This document shows positions 10,488 to 18,798 of a DNA stretch of 64,000 nt, one piece after another (position 1 is the stretch's first letter; the number at the start of each line of letters is the position of its first letter). Under the pieces are notes generated by a model. The model saw only the letters and a program-made list of their open reading frames with translations, had not been told where the DNA came from and searched no databases. Source of the stretch: CAZLMW01 sp964560875 (GTDB taxonomy: Bacteria > Myxococcota_A > UBA9042); the NCBI GenBank assembly GCA_964560875.1, contig CAZLMW010000006.1, positions 1 through 64,000 on the forward strand, in the 5' to 3' direction. A program made the translations under genes and the position numbers.

Positions 10488-11936
10488 TCAGTCCGCCGCG
10501 GCGATCACCGGACGCAGTTCATCGAAGCCATGCACATCGACGTATTCGCGACGTACGCCAAGGCATGACGGACGCACCTCGCAGGTGTCGCACCCGGGTC
10601 CGTATTGGCGACCGGCGGTGTCGGTGCGGTCGGCGTCATGGGGCGGCGGACTCAAGGCCAGTTGCCGGGCGAGCAGATCAGGATCGTCCGCGAGGATGCA
10701 GGGCACGAAGCCGCAGGTGCCGAGCCCGCGAACCACCACGTCAGCGTCTTGCAGGGTCGTGAGCGCGGCGACGACATGGGGCCGCAATCGGTCGAGGCGA
10801 ACGGCTTGGCGCGCGAACAGCTTGGTGTCGTGGTAGCTGCACGGATGCGAGAGCGTGACGCCGGCGATGGGGTTATCGCGTCCGTTCACGAACCGACGCA
10901 CGACCGATTCGGCGAAACCGGACAGCTGCTCGTAGTTGGCGCGCTCGACCACGCAGTTGAGCTCGACGTGCAGACCGTCATCAAGGCTGCCCTCGATGCC
11001 GGCAATGGTGCGTTCCCAGGTGCGTGGCGCGGACGTCATCGCGTCGGACGTTGCGGCGTCCATGCTGTGCAACGATACGAATAGCTGCTTCAAGCCGGCG
11101 TCGACCAGGCCGGCGCGCACGTGGGGTTTGGCGAGCTGCACGGCGTTGGTTTGCAGCGTGACCTCGAGACCTGCGGCCGTGGCGCGTTCGAGCAGGGCGG
11201 GCAGCTGGGGGTGGAGCGTCGGTTCGCCACCGGTTATCGACAACGCGCGGATGCCCATGGCCGCCATTTCGTCGAGCCACGTGAAATACAAACCGCTGTC
11301 CGGCTCCGGCCATGAGCGGCCTTGCCAGCAAAACGAGCAGTCCTGGTTGCACCTGAAGCCGAGCCGGAGGTTGCCGTGCAGGTCGTCGTTGGACGCGTTG
11401 ATCTGGCGATACATCCAGTCGTCGAGACCGGCGAACTGCCGCCGCTTGTCGATCGCGGTGTCCAGTGACTGCAATGCGTCGATGGGGGCACGGACAAATG
11501 CGCGGGCCATCGATCGAGCGAACGGGGCCAGCTCCGGATCGGACCACGGGTCGACGCCGGCTGCGGTTCGCTGAAACGTCAGCCCGAGGCCGCTTCTCTC
11601 GGGGTGCTTCACGCGACTGCGCGGGTCGTCGCTGATCTCGGCGGTCAACAGGGCGTCGCCGGTCAACAGGGCGTCGTCGTTCAACAGGGCATCGTCGTTC
11701 AACAGGGCATCGTCGTTCAATAGGGCATCGTGGTTCACCAGGAGATCGTCAGGCCCGGCCCCCTCGTCCGCGCCGATCAGCCGGACACAGATGCGGTCTT
11801 GTTTGGCGTCCCAGCGGAACGCAACCGTTGGCGGGAGGCCGAGAACAGCCGCAAGCGCGCGGACAACGTCGTCTTCGAGCGTGTCGATAAAGGGCGAAAA
11901 AGCGCCTGTTGCGCGGCCCTTCAGATCCGACACCAC
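10488..11936 (-). CDS. Radical SAM protein with SPASM-like C-terminal Cys cluster
   Basis: 482 aa from a GTG at 11936 (a second GTG lies at 11933; no good ribosome site is visible). The 4Fe-4S/SAM motif CxxxCxxC is at C196, C200 and C203, followed by a GGEPTLHP motif typical of the radical SAM core. The C-terminus has Cys pairs GTCGFVPC and a CDTCxxxxxCxGV cluster resembling the auxiliary-cluster SPASM/twitch region, ending in YVDVHGFDEL. The N-terminal 160 residues are unusual and carry six copies of an 18-nt repeat encoding ALLNDD-type units. It lies 16 nt downstream of the M36-like peptidase gene and 63 nt upstream of the giant Cys-rich lipoprotein, so it may modify a secreted partner; that is inference. 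A relative is truncated at the right window edge (63873-64000). Confidence 0.85.
   Translation of the reverse strand: MVSDLKGRATGAFSPFIDTLEDDVVRALAAVLGLPPTVAFRWDAKQDRICVRLIGADEGAGPDDLLVNHDALLNDDALLNDDALLNDDALLTGDALLTAEISDDPRSRVKHPERSGLGLTFQRTAAGVDPWSDPELAPFARSMARAFVRAPIDALQSLDTAIDKRRQFAGLDDWMYRQINASNDDLHGNLRLGFRCNQDCSFCWQGRSWPEPDSGLYFTWLDEMAAMGIRALSITGGEPTLHPQLPALLERATAAGLEVTLQTNAVQLAKPHVRAGLVDAGLKQLFVSLHSMDAATSDAMTSAPRTWERTIAGIEGSLDDGLHVELNCVVERANYEQLSGFAESVVRRFVNGRDNPIAGVTLSHPCSYHDTKLFARQAVRLDRLRPHVVAALTTLQDADVVVRGLGTCGFVPCILADDPDLLARQLALSPPPHDADRTDTAGRQYGPGCDTCEVRPSCLGVRREYVDVHGFDELRPVIAAAD
11644..11751. repeat. 18-nt tandem repeat, 6 copies, inside the radical SAM gene
   Basis: Six head-to-tail 18-nt units starting at 11644, 11662, 11680, 11698, 11716 and 11734, with consensus TTCAACAGGGCATCGTCG. 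Units 3 and 4 are identical. They encode an Asp/Asn-Ala-Leu-Leu-rich hexapeptide in the N-terminal, non-catalytic part of the enzyme. Confidence 0.95.
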
Positions 11937-11952
11937 GGCTCGCTGGGCTCGA

Positions 11953-13719
11953 TCAGTTGCACTTGGCCGGGTTGATCGCCTTGTCGCCCTTCTTGAGCAA
12001 TTTGATGCCCATCCACTTCACCTGCGCGCGTCCGCCCTTGTTGAGCATCAGCGTGTAGATCCGGCCGCTCGTCTTGGGCAGGCAGCCGGCGCCGAGGGTG
12101 ATGGTCTGCATCGACGCTTTGCCCGGGTTGGCGGCGACCGCGAACTTGTGATCGGCGAGCACCGAACCGGAAAAGACGCTGACAGTGACCGGATCCTTCT
12201 TGCGAACGGCGAGGCCGAGCTGCGGACCGCCGCCGCCACCGCCGAATCCGCCGAATCCGCCGCCGCCACCCGACGCCTCGAAGCTGAGCTCCACGCCCTC
12301 GGTCCCGGCTGGCACATCCACGTAGAACTGCAGGTAGCCGGGCATGCCGTCGGCGAGAGGGACGCCGTTCTGTTTGCCTTCGACCGTGATCGGCAACAGG
12401 TCCTTGGACTGCTGGGCGTACCAGTCCTGCCACGGCTTGGCCGGGATGCAGTCGATGACGCCGTGGTCTTTGAGGATCGCCTCGACCTCTGCCTTCTTCC
12501 CCTGCTTTTTGGCCTCGGCGACGATCAGCTTCATCGCGCCGTCGAGCGTCGTCTGCTTGGTGAAGCTCTGCAGCGCGTTGAGCACGATGGAGTCGGCGGT
12601 CACCTTGCCGAGCTTCTTGCGCACCGCCCACAACGCGGCGCCGACGATGCGGCCGTCGGCGTGGATCTCGGTGGTGATGTCGGCGGGGCAGGTTCTTTTT
12701 TCGGTCAGGTCGCGCTTGAGATGCGGTCCAACGACGGCCAGCGCGTAGGCACCAACGACGGCGTAGTCGCTCATCGAGGCGGCGAAGTAGTCGGCGAAGC
12801 CCTCGTTCATCGACCCGCGCCAGTTGTCCATGCCAAACAGCCCGAGCCCCGAACCCTGCAGCCGCGTCGTGCCGACCATGGCGTGGGTGTACTCGTGGTA
12901 GATGACCGACGCGTCGTAGGAGAAGTCGACGTCGTTCCACTGGAAAAACACGATGGCGCCGGTGTCGCGGGGCGGCAGGGGCAGCTGTTTGAAGGCCTCG
13001 GGCGGCATGAACGCGGCGTTGGGCATGCCCGACCAGCCCGGTTTCTGGCCGAGCGCGGCGGCCGCCAGCCCGGTGAGCTTGACCTGCACGTTGATGAGCG
13101 CGTGGAGCGGGAAATCGACGTCCGTCAGCCCGTGCGTGTTCTTGAAGTAGTCGTGGATGGCGTTGACGTGGTTGTACATCTGCACTTCGGCGAACTTGTC
13201 GTTGCCGTCCGACGTCTTCGCCGGTGGCTTGATGTGCAGGTAGTGGCCGTGTTTGCCGGGTTTGGCGGTGCGCTTCTCGACGCAGAAGTGGCCGGCGGTC
13301 AGGCCCATGTACTTGATCGGCTCGCCGCCGTCTTCGTTGAGGCAGTTGCGGATCTCGACCCAATTGCTCTTGAGCGTGCCGTCCTTGGTGATGGGTTTGG
13401 TCATCGTGACTTCGGTGACCTGGCCCTTGTCGCTGACCGGATCGCGGGCGTAGACGAAGCCGCGCGGCTTGTCGGCCGCCCCGGTTGGGACGTCAGCTTT
13501 GGCGGCAGAGCCGGCGTCGGTGCCGGCCGCGTCGTTGGTGCCAGCGCCCGAATCGACGGCGGCGTCCTGGTCGCCGGTGCCGGTGTTGCCCGCCAGCGAG
13601 CTGCTGGCCCCGGTCTCTTCGGCTCCGCAGGCAGCCAGCGACGCGATGGCCAACACCGTTAGCAGACGGCGCCCAAAAGCGGGTCGTGCATCATGGGGGA
13701 CGGCGATGGAGTGGGACAT
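11953..13719 (-). CDS. Lipoprotein metallopeptidase of M4/M36 (thermolysin/fungalysin) type lacking its own FTP propeptide
   Basis: 588 aa from the ATG at 13719, supported by an AGGAGG ribosome site 7 nt upstream; a further in-frame ATG at 13767 lacks such a site. The lipobox LAAC is followed by an Ala/Asp/Gly-rich linker to about residue 80. The peptidase domain has H275-E-Y-T-H279 with a downstream NEGFADYF motif supplying the third zinc ligand, the gluzincin pattern. The C-terminal region (about 440-588) resembles a PPC-type beta domain and carries a (GGGGGF)-like glycine stretch. No FTP or PepSY propeptide is present between lipobox and catalytic domain; a stand-alone FTP protein is encoded immediately upstream in the same reading frame. 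Predicted to act at the outer membrane or surface. Confidence 0.88.
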   Translation of the reverse strand: MSHSIAVPHDARPAFGRRLLTVLAIASLAACGAEETGASSSLAGNTGTGDQDAAVDSGAGTNDAAGTDAGSAAKADVPTGAADKPRGFVYARDPVSDKGQVTEVTMTKPITKDGTLKSNWVEIRNCLNEDGGEPIKYMGLTAGHFCVEKRTAKPGKHGHYLHIKPPAKTSDGNDKFAEVQMYNHVNAIHDYFKNTHGLTDVDFPLHALINVQVKLTGLAAAALGQKPGWSGMPNAAFMPPEAFKQLPLPPRDTGAIVFFQWNDVDFSYDASVIYHEYTHAMVGTTRLQGSGLGLFGMDNWRGSMNEGFADYFAASMSDYAVVGAYALAVVGPHLKRDLTEKRTCPADITTEIHADGRIVGAALWAVRKKLGKVTADSIVLNALQSFTKQTTLDGAMKLIVAEAKKQGKKAEVEAILKDHGVIDCIPAKPWQDWYAQQSKDLLPITVEGKQNGVPLADGMPGYLQFYVDVPAGTEGVELSFEASGGGGGFGGFGGGGGGPQLGLAVRKKDPVTVSVFSGSVLADHKFAVAANPGKASMQTITLGAGCLPKTSGRIYTLMLNKGGRAQVKWMGIKLLKKGDKAINPAKCN

Positions 13720-13773
13720 GTTGTGTCCTCCTGGCAGACGACGAACGGCTGCTCGAGAGCCAACCAAGAGTTC

Positions 13774-14520
13774 TCAGTGCTGGACGTGGTTGCGGGATTG
13801 AACGATGCGGCCGCTGGTCGCGCTGACGATGAGCTGCATGTGGGCGCGCATCGGGACCGCGGCGACCTCGACAACAAAGCCGATGATGGCGCGGCCGGGA
13901 GCGGCGAGGATGACCTGCTTGGCGCGCAGCTTGCTGGCGTCGAGGTGGCGCATCCCCAGGTGGCGCATCCTGAAGTGACGCCGGGCGTGGTCGGCGGCTG
14001 CTTTTTTGGCGTCGTCGGCGCTCAGACGGGCCTTGGCGAGCTTGCCGACCGGCATGGCGTCGCTGACAAGACCGACGATGGTGCCATCGGGGTCCATGCG
14101 CACGGCGACGAGGCGATCGACCACTTCGATGCCCCGGTGAACCTGCTGAAAACGCACGACGACGCGGCGCTTGCTGCGGCTGGTGGCCAGGAATCGAACG
14201 GAACCGCCGTCGATGCCCACGAGATGCTTGTTGGCGTCGATGAACGCCTTGGCCTTGGCGACGAGGTCTTTGCCCTTGGCTTTTTCCGCCAGTCCGACCA
14301 CGACGTGCGCGCCGGGCTGGCCGGTCTTCCACACGACATCGGCATCGGGCGTTCGTTTCTTGAGCGCGGTGAATGCGGCGGTGGCTTTGGCGCGTGACGC
14401 GGCGTCGACCATCTGCGCGGCGGTGGGCATGTTGGTCGCGGCGACGGCGGGCCCTCCGGTGGCTGGGAGGGCGACGGCGAGCGCTGCGAAGGCGGTCAAG
14501 ATCAAAGGTGTACGGCTCAT
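13774..14520 (-). CDS. Stand-alone FTP/PepSY propeptide-like secreted protein
   Basis: 248 aa with a clear signal peptide (first 28 residues) and GGAG 7 nt before the ATG. The central region VVVRFQQVHRGIEVVDRLVA matches the fungalysin/thermolysin propeptide (FTP) motif, followed by a PepSY-like SADDAKKAAADHARRH segment. Such domains normally precede the catalytic domain in the same M4/M36 precursor, act as foldase and inhibitor, and are then removed. Here the gene ends in TGA at 13774-13776. The next gene, an M36-like peptidase without propeptide, follows in the same frame after 54 nt with its own ribosome site and lipobox. A trans-acting propeptide is the likely role; a split ancestral gene is the likely origin. 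Confidence 0.8.
   Translation of the reverse strand: MSRTPLILTAFAALAVALPATGGPAVAATNMPTAAQMVDAASRAKATAAFTALKKRTPDADVVWKTGQPGAHVVVGLAEKAKGKDLVAKAKAFIDANKHLVGIDGGSVRFLATSRSKRRVVVRFQQVHRGIEVVDRLVAVRMDPDGTIVGLVSDAMPVGKLAKARLSADDAKKAAADHARRHFRMRHLGMRHLDASKLRAKQVILAAPGRAIIGFVVEVAAVPMRAHMQLIVSATSGRIVQSRNHVQH
13943..13987. repeat. 15-nt tandem repeat, 2-3 copies, inside the FTP protein gene
   Basis: AGGTGGCGCATCCCC (13943-13957), AGGTGGCGCATCCTG (13958-13972) and a degenerate third copy. They encode RHLGM/RHLDA-type pentapeptides. Confidence 0.75.
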
Positions 14521-14705
14521 GAGTGACTCCGAAGGGCGCGGATAGTAACAACGACACGCGGCAAATCACGCGTCATTTACAAACGCGCCATTTGTGTGAA
14601 TGCATTCGCGCCGTCGAGCGGCGATCGCCGTCGATCCGTTGAATTTCCCAGCGACCGAAGCGTTCGGCCTTGCCCCGACGGCCTCTTTGCGGATACTGCG
14701 CGTCC

Positions 14706-14868
14706 TTTCCGCGCCCGTTCTTTCCCGAACCGTTGTTTCCCGAANNNNNNNNNNNNNNNNNNNNNNNNNNNNNNNNNNNNNNNNNNNNNNNNNNNNNNNN
14801 NNNNNNNNNNNNNNNNNNNNNNNNNNNNNNNNNNNNNNNNNNNNTTTCCCGAACCGTTGTTTCCCGAA
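14706..14868. repeat. 15-nt intergenic tandem repeat broken by an assembly gap
   Basis: A degenerate unit TTTCCGCGCCCGTTC (14706-14720) is followed by TTTCCCGAACCGTTG and a partial copy up to the gap. The same 24 bases occur at 14721-14744 and at 14845-14868, exactly on both edges of the N run. The array therefore probably continues through the gap and ends 2-3 nt before the FKBP ribosome site. Confidence 0.85.
14745..14844. other. Assembly gap (100 N)
   Basis: Exactly 100 N, a standard placeholder length, flanked by identical 24-nt repeat sequence on both sides. True length unknown. Confidence 0.99.
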
Positions 14869-14881
14869 AAAGGAGTGCCCG

Positions 14882-15610
14882 ATGCGCCGTGTCCCGCTTC
14901 GCCCATTCGTTTCCCTCGCGTGCGCGTTCACCGTGATGGTGTCCTTCGCCGCGTGCAACGAAGCGTCGCCGCCGCCCGCCGCCAAGGGCAAAGCCGCCGC
15001 CAAGGCCCCGACCAGGCCCGCCGCCAAACCCGCGCCGGAGCCTGCAGCCAAGCCCGCGCCAGAGCCCGCCAAGCCGCCGGTCGCGAAAAAAGAGATCGTC
15101 TTCGATCCCCGCAGACCGCCCGCCGGCTACGTCAATTGCCACCGCAATCACTGCCACAAGGTCGGTGGCGGCGTCGCGTCGTACCAGCAGGTGATGGCCG
15201 AGATCGGCGCGACCAAGATCATCGGCGTGCCCAAGATGAAGCCGATTCCGCCCGCGCCCGCCGATGTCGCGGCCCCGCCGGCCGACGCCAAGAAGACCGG
15301 CAGCGGACTGGCGTTCAAGATCCTCCGCGAAGGCAGCGGCACCGAGCGCCCCGGGCCCGACAGCGTCGTGTCGGTGCACTACACCGGCTGGACAGCGGCC
15401 GGTAAGGGCTTCGATAGCAGCGTGTCCCGCGGCCAACCCGCGACGATTCCCCTCAACCGTGTCTTCCCCGGCTGGTCCGAGGCGATGCAGCTGATGCGCG
15501 TCGGCGAAGAGCGGCGGCTCTGGATCCCACAGAACCTGGTGATGCAAGGCCGCCCCGGCTTGCCACCCGGAATGCTCGTGTTCGACGTCGAGCTCCTCGC
15601 GATCCGATGA
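14882..15610 (+). CDS. FKBP-type peptidyl-prolyl isomerase lipoprotein
   Basis: 242 aa from the ATG at 14882, with AGGAG 7 nt upstream. Lipobox FAAC at about residues 20-23 is followed by an Ala/Pro/Lys-rich linker (about 25-65) and a His/Cys-containing stretch (NCHRNHCHK). The C-terminal 110 residues form a canonical FKBP domain: VSVHYTGW, FDSS, VFPGWSEAMQLMRVGE, and the terminal PPGMLVFDVELLAI. It is predicted to catalyse prolyl isomerisation in the periplasm or at the outer membrane, perhaps aiding folding of the many secreted proteins encoded nearby. The next gene (36-haem cytochrome) starts 167 nt downstream, so co-transcription is possible. Confidence 0.92.
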   Translation: MRRVPLRPFVSLACAFTVMVSFAACNEASPPPAAKGKAAAKAPTRPAAKPAPEPAAKPAPEPAKPPVAKKEIVFDPRRPPAGYVNCHRNHCHKVGGGVASYQQVMAEIGATKIIGVPKMKPIPPAPADVAAPPADAKKTGSGLAFKILREGSGTERPGPDSVVSVHYTGWTAAGKGFDSSVSRGQPATIPLNRVFPGWSEAMQLMRVGEERRLWIPQNLVMQGRPGLPPGMLVFDVELLAIR

Positions 15611-15680
15611 CCCGCCCTGGATGCAGCCTTCGTCCCCCCAACACCGCCTCTGCCTTTTTTGCGCTTGCCTTTTTACGCTG

Positions 15681-15692
15681 TGCACCGGTGCA
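15681..15692. promoter_or_regulatory. 12-bp perfect palindrome upstream of the multihaem cytochrome
   Basis: TGCACCGGTGCA lies 86 nt before the cytochrome ATG, preceded by T-runs and followed by the AT-rich stretch CATAAATG. This is a possible operator or promoter element for the cytochrome/barrel operon. Palindromicity is seen; function is inference. Confidence 0.35.
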
Positions 15693-15777
15693 TAAATGTC
15701 CTCTCGAACATTGGGACGACCGTGGGCACCTGAGCATTTGGAAGACGGGTGGATCCCGCTCCTTGGGACTCCGGTAG

Positions 15778-18700
15778 ATGCGGTGGTTGATGGCGCGGGC
15801 ACTCTGCAAACGACGATTTGACGCGCGATTTGCGGCGCTCGCAGTGGCCGCTTCGACGGTCTTCGCTGCGGCGAGCGCGACGGCCCAGCTGGTCAGCACC
15901 GCGCCGGGACCGCTGGCCCGATCCCACGCCAAGATCGATGGCCCCGGCGGCTGCAAGAACTGCCACGCGCCCGGCAAAGGTGTTGTCGACGCGCGCTGCG
16001 TCACCTGCCACAAGAAGGTGCGCAAGTCGGTCTTCCACGAGCGGCTGGTCAAGGAGTCGGGCAAGAAATGCTCGCAGTGCCATCGCGACCACCGCGGCCG
16101 CGACTTTCGGCTGATTCGTTTTCGGCCCCAACCCAACTTCGACCACCGCAAGACCGGCTACCTGCTCAAGGGCGGGCATCGCGGCGTGGCGTGCGCGAGC
16201 TGTCACAAGAAAGTGGGCCGCTGGATGGGCGTGCCGACCGATTGCGCGAGCTGCCACAAGGACGTGCATAAACCGACTCTGGGCGGCGACTGCGCCAGCT
16301 GCCACACCGAAAAATCGTTCCGGCCAGCCCGCAAATTCCGGCACGACCGGGCGCGGTTCAAGCTGCGCGGCGGCCACAAGGATGTCGACTGCGCGTCGTG
16401 TCACCCCGGCAGCGGTGCCAAGCAGACGTTCCGCGGCGTGAAGTTCAGCGCCTGCACCGACTGCCACAACGATCCGGTCCCCGACCACAGCGGCGGGCAG
16501 GGCTGCGACGACTGCCACAGCCTGCACGACTGGGCCGACACGACGCGTAAGTCCGGTCTGCGCCTGCACAAGAAGACCGACTTCCCGCTGCGCGGCCACC
16601 ACAGCAAGGTCGCCTGCACCGACTGCCACAAGCCCTCCGCCAAGAAGAAGCCCCGGACACCGGCCGCTCGACTCGCGTCGCGTACGGGACTCGATACCGC
16701 GTGCTCGAGCTGCCACACCGATCCCCACCAGGGCCGACTCGGCGATAACTGCGCCAAGTGCCACAGCGAAACGTCGTGGAAACGCGTCAAGAAGCGCTCG
16801 TTTGATCACGACAAGACCCGCTTTGCCCTCAAGGGCCGGCACGACTTCGTCCCCTGCGCGGCGTGTCACGCCAAGACCGGCAACTTCAAGCGGCGCTTCA
16901 AGGTGGCGCGTTTTGGCCAATGTGAGGACTGCCATGTCGACCCCCACGACGGCGAGTTCGTCTCACCCAAGGCCGGCAAGGGCTGCGAGGGGTGCCACAC
17001 CGAAAAGGGGTTCACTCCCGCCCTGTTCAGCCCGGCGGACCACGACAAAGCGTCGTTCGCGCTCGACGGGCGCCACGAGAAAGTCGCGTGCAACGACTGC
17101 CACAAGAAGGCGCCCACACGCCCAAGTCCCCGAGCTCGCAAACGAAGGGGTGCTCGCAATCCATGGGGCGCTCGCAAACCAAGGCGCGCGCACAAGAAAC
17201 GAAGGGGACGCCGAATCACCGCGCGTGCCAAGCGCCATCCCCGCCAGCTGATCGGCACGGCCACCGCATGTGAGAGCTGCCACAAGGATCCCCACGACGG
17301 TCAATTCGCGGCCCGCAAGCCGCCGCAGGGGTGCGCGGACTGCCACAACAACCGATCGTTCAAAGACGTTCGGATCGACCACGACGCGACCCGATTTGCG
17401 CTCGCCGGGCCCCACAAAGAAGCGGCCTGCGAGGACTGTCACAAGCGCGACAAAGCGGGCGGCGCGGTGGCGTTCGTCGGGACGTCGATGCAATGCAAGG
17501 ACTGCCACGACGACGTGCACGGCGGCCAGTTCGCGTCGGGCGGCAAGACCGCGCAGTGCGACGACTGCCACATGGTCGTCAAGGACTTCCTGATCAAGCC
17601 CTTCGAACACGACAAGAAGACGCGTTTTGCGCTGACCGGCAAGCACACCGCGGTCGACTGCGCGTCCTGCCATCGCAAGGTGGAGGGGCCCACCGGTCCG
17701 ACGGTCCATTACCGGCTCGGACAACCGGCGTGCGCGGACTGCCACAACAACCCGCATGGCGATCGGCTCGTTTCAGCCGCGTCCGCCATCGGCAAGCGCC
17801 TCGATCCGCGTGACTGCGCCGCATGCCACAGCACCGCCAGCTGGTCGGAGATCCCCAAGACCAGCGCATTTGACCACGCGTCGACCGGCGTACCCCTGAC
17901 CGGCGGCCACAAACGCGCGCCTTGCTCCGGCTGCCATAAACCCGCCCAGCGCCGCGACGCCCTGGCCGATGCGAGTAACCCGGCCGCAGCAGCCAAGCGC
18001 CCACCCGTCCCGCGCCGTTGCGCAAGCTGCCACACCGACCCGCATCGCAACGAGCTCGGCGACCGCTGCAGCGACTGCCACACGAGCCGCAACTGGTCGG
18101 CCCCACGTCAATTCCCCGGGCATGCCCGAACGCGATTCCCGCTCGCCGGCGCCCACACCGCGACCCCGTGCGGCAGCTGCCACCGCCAGACCGGACGGGA
18201 TCGCTTCCGCGGCACACCGACCTCGTGTGATTCCTGCCACCGCAAGACCGCGCTGCGGGTCAAGGCGTTCGATCACAGCCGCCTCGGAGCCGGATGCCAG
18301 ACCTGCCACAGCAGCTTCGCCTGGGCGCCCGCGAGGTTTGACCACGGACGGTTCTGGCCGCTGATCGGCGCGCATGCCGCCATCCACGGCGACTGCAAAC
18401 AATGCCACACCAACAAGACGTTCACCGGCCTGAACCGCGCGTGTGAGAGCTGCCACATGGACACGCTGAAGAAGCGAAACCCCAAGCAGCCCGACCACTT
18501 CGCATCGGGCCTGGTCAATGGCTGCGACCGATGCCATTCGCCCGTCTCGTGGACGACATTGGACAACGGCTGGCACGACAAGTGGTTCCCCATCTCGGGC
18601 GGTGATCACGCCAAGTACCGCAACAGCTGCAGCAGCTGCCATCCGGGCGGCACCGGCAAGGGCCAGTTCGACTGCATCCACTGCCACGACGGCAAGCACG

Positions 18701-18798
18701 ACAAGAACAAGATGGACAACGAGCACGACGACGAGGGTGGGTACGTGTGGGCCAACAGCGCGTGCCTGAATTGCCATCCCAACGGGGAGGCGGACTGA
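15778..18798 (+). CDS. Secreted multihaem cytochrome c with 36 CxxCH motifs
   Basis: 1006 aa with an N-terminal signal peptide (cleavage likely after ATAQ near residue 37; ATG at 15790 is an alternative start). I count 36 CxxCH haem-attachment motifs spread evenly from residue 59 to the C-terminus, in recurring modules of the form FDHxxTxFxLxGxHxxVxCxxCH characteristic of cytochrome c3/c7-like multihaem proteins. Many extra His residues could be distal haem ligands. Between the sixteenth and seventeenth haem motifs lies an Arg/Lys-rich insert of about 40 residues built on an 18-nt repeat. The stop overlaps the next start (TGATG), coupling it to a probable outer-membrane barrel. Role inferred: long-range electron transfer in the periplasm or across the outer membrane. 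No c-type maturation genes are in the window. Confidence 0.95.
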   Translation: MRWLMARALCKRRFDARFAALAVAASTVFAAASATAQLVSTAPGPLARSHAKIDGPGGCKNCHAPGKGVVDARCVTCHKKVRKSVFHERLVKESGKKCSQCHRDHRGRDFRLIRFRPQPNFDHRKTGYLLKGGHRGVACASCHKKVGRWMGVPTDCASCHKDVHKPTLGGDCASCHTEKSFRPARKFRHDRARFKLRGGHKDVDCASCHPGSGAKQTFRGVKFSACTDCHNDPVPDHSGGQGCDDCHSLHDWADTTRKSGLRLHKKTDFPLRGHHSKVACTDCHKPSAKKKPRTPAARLASRTGLDTACSSCHTDPHQGRLGDNCAKCHSETSWKRVKKRSFDHDKTRFALKGRHDFVPCAACHAKTGNFKRRFKVARFGQCEDCHVDPHDGEFVSPKAGKGCEGCHTEKGFTPALFSPADHDKASFALDGRHEKVACNDCHKKAPTRPSPRARKRRGARNPWGARKPRRAHKKRRGRRITARAKRHPRQLIGTATACESCHKDPHDGQFAARKPPQGCADCHNNRSFKDVRIDHDATRFALAGPHKEAACEDCHKRDKAGGAVAFVGTSMQCKDCHDDVHGGQFASGGKTAQCDDCHMVVKDFLIKPFEHDKKTRFALTGKHTAVDCASCHRKVEGPTGPTVHYRLGQPACADCHNNPHGDRLVSAASAIGKRLDPRDCAACHSTASWSEIPKTSAFDHASTGVPLTGGHKRAPCSGCHKPAQRRDALADASNPAAAAKRPPVPRRCASCHTDPHRNELGDRCSDCHTSRNWSAPRQFPGHARTRFPLAGAHTATPCGSCHRQTGRDRFRGTPTSCDSCHRKTALRVKAFDHSRLGAGCQTCHSSFAWAPARFDHGRFWPLIGAHAAIHGDCKQCHTNKTFTGLNRACESCHMDTLKKRNPKQPDHFASGLVNGCDRCHSPVSWTTLDNGWHDKWFPISGGDHAKYRNSCSSCHPGGTGKGQFDCIHCHDGKHDKNKMDNEHDDEGGYVWANSACLNCHPNGEAD
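17134..17208. repeat. 18-nt repeat, about 4 copies, inside the multihaem cytochrome gene
   Basis: Units GCTCGCAAACGAAGGGGT (17134-17151), 17152-17169, 17170-17187 and a longer fourth copy to 17208. In frame they encode the highly basic ARKRRG/ARNPWG/ARKPRR segment that separates haem motifs 16 and 17. Confidence 0.85.

Larger units (their letters stand above)
14521..14881. other. Divergent intergenic region containing the first assembly gap
   Basis: 361 positions between the divergent FTP gene and FKBP gene, 100 of them N. It holds no convincing gene. Reading frames through it depend on the N run and lack homology-like content. It contains the 15-nt repeat array at 14706-14868 and must also contain promoters for both flanking directons, none of which I could assign with confidence. 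Confidence 0.8.

Noticed and set aside
11644..11751. Possible CRISPR array
   Set aside because: Units are 18 nt and contiguous with no spacers, and lie in frame inside a gene. The same applies to the other tandem repeats; no cas genes are present.
11791..13662. 623-codon plus-strand frame opposite the M36-like peptidase
   Set aside because: The minus strand has lipobox, ribosome site and HExxH; the plus frame is Val/Asp/Gly-rich shadow.
14619..14630. Palindrome CGGCGATCGCCG in the FTP/FKBP spacer
   Set aside because: Short GC-rich palindromes are expected by chance at this composition and nothing links it to a promoter.
14600..14881. Upstream extension of the FKBP gene through the N run
   Set aside because: It depends on the placeholder gap length; the ATG at 14882 has AGGAG and a lipobox.
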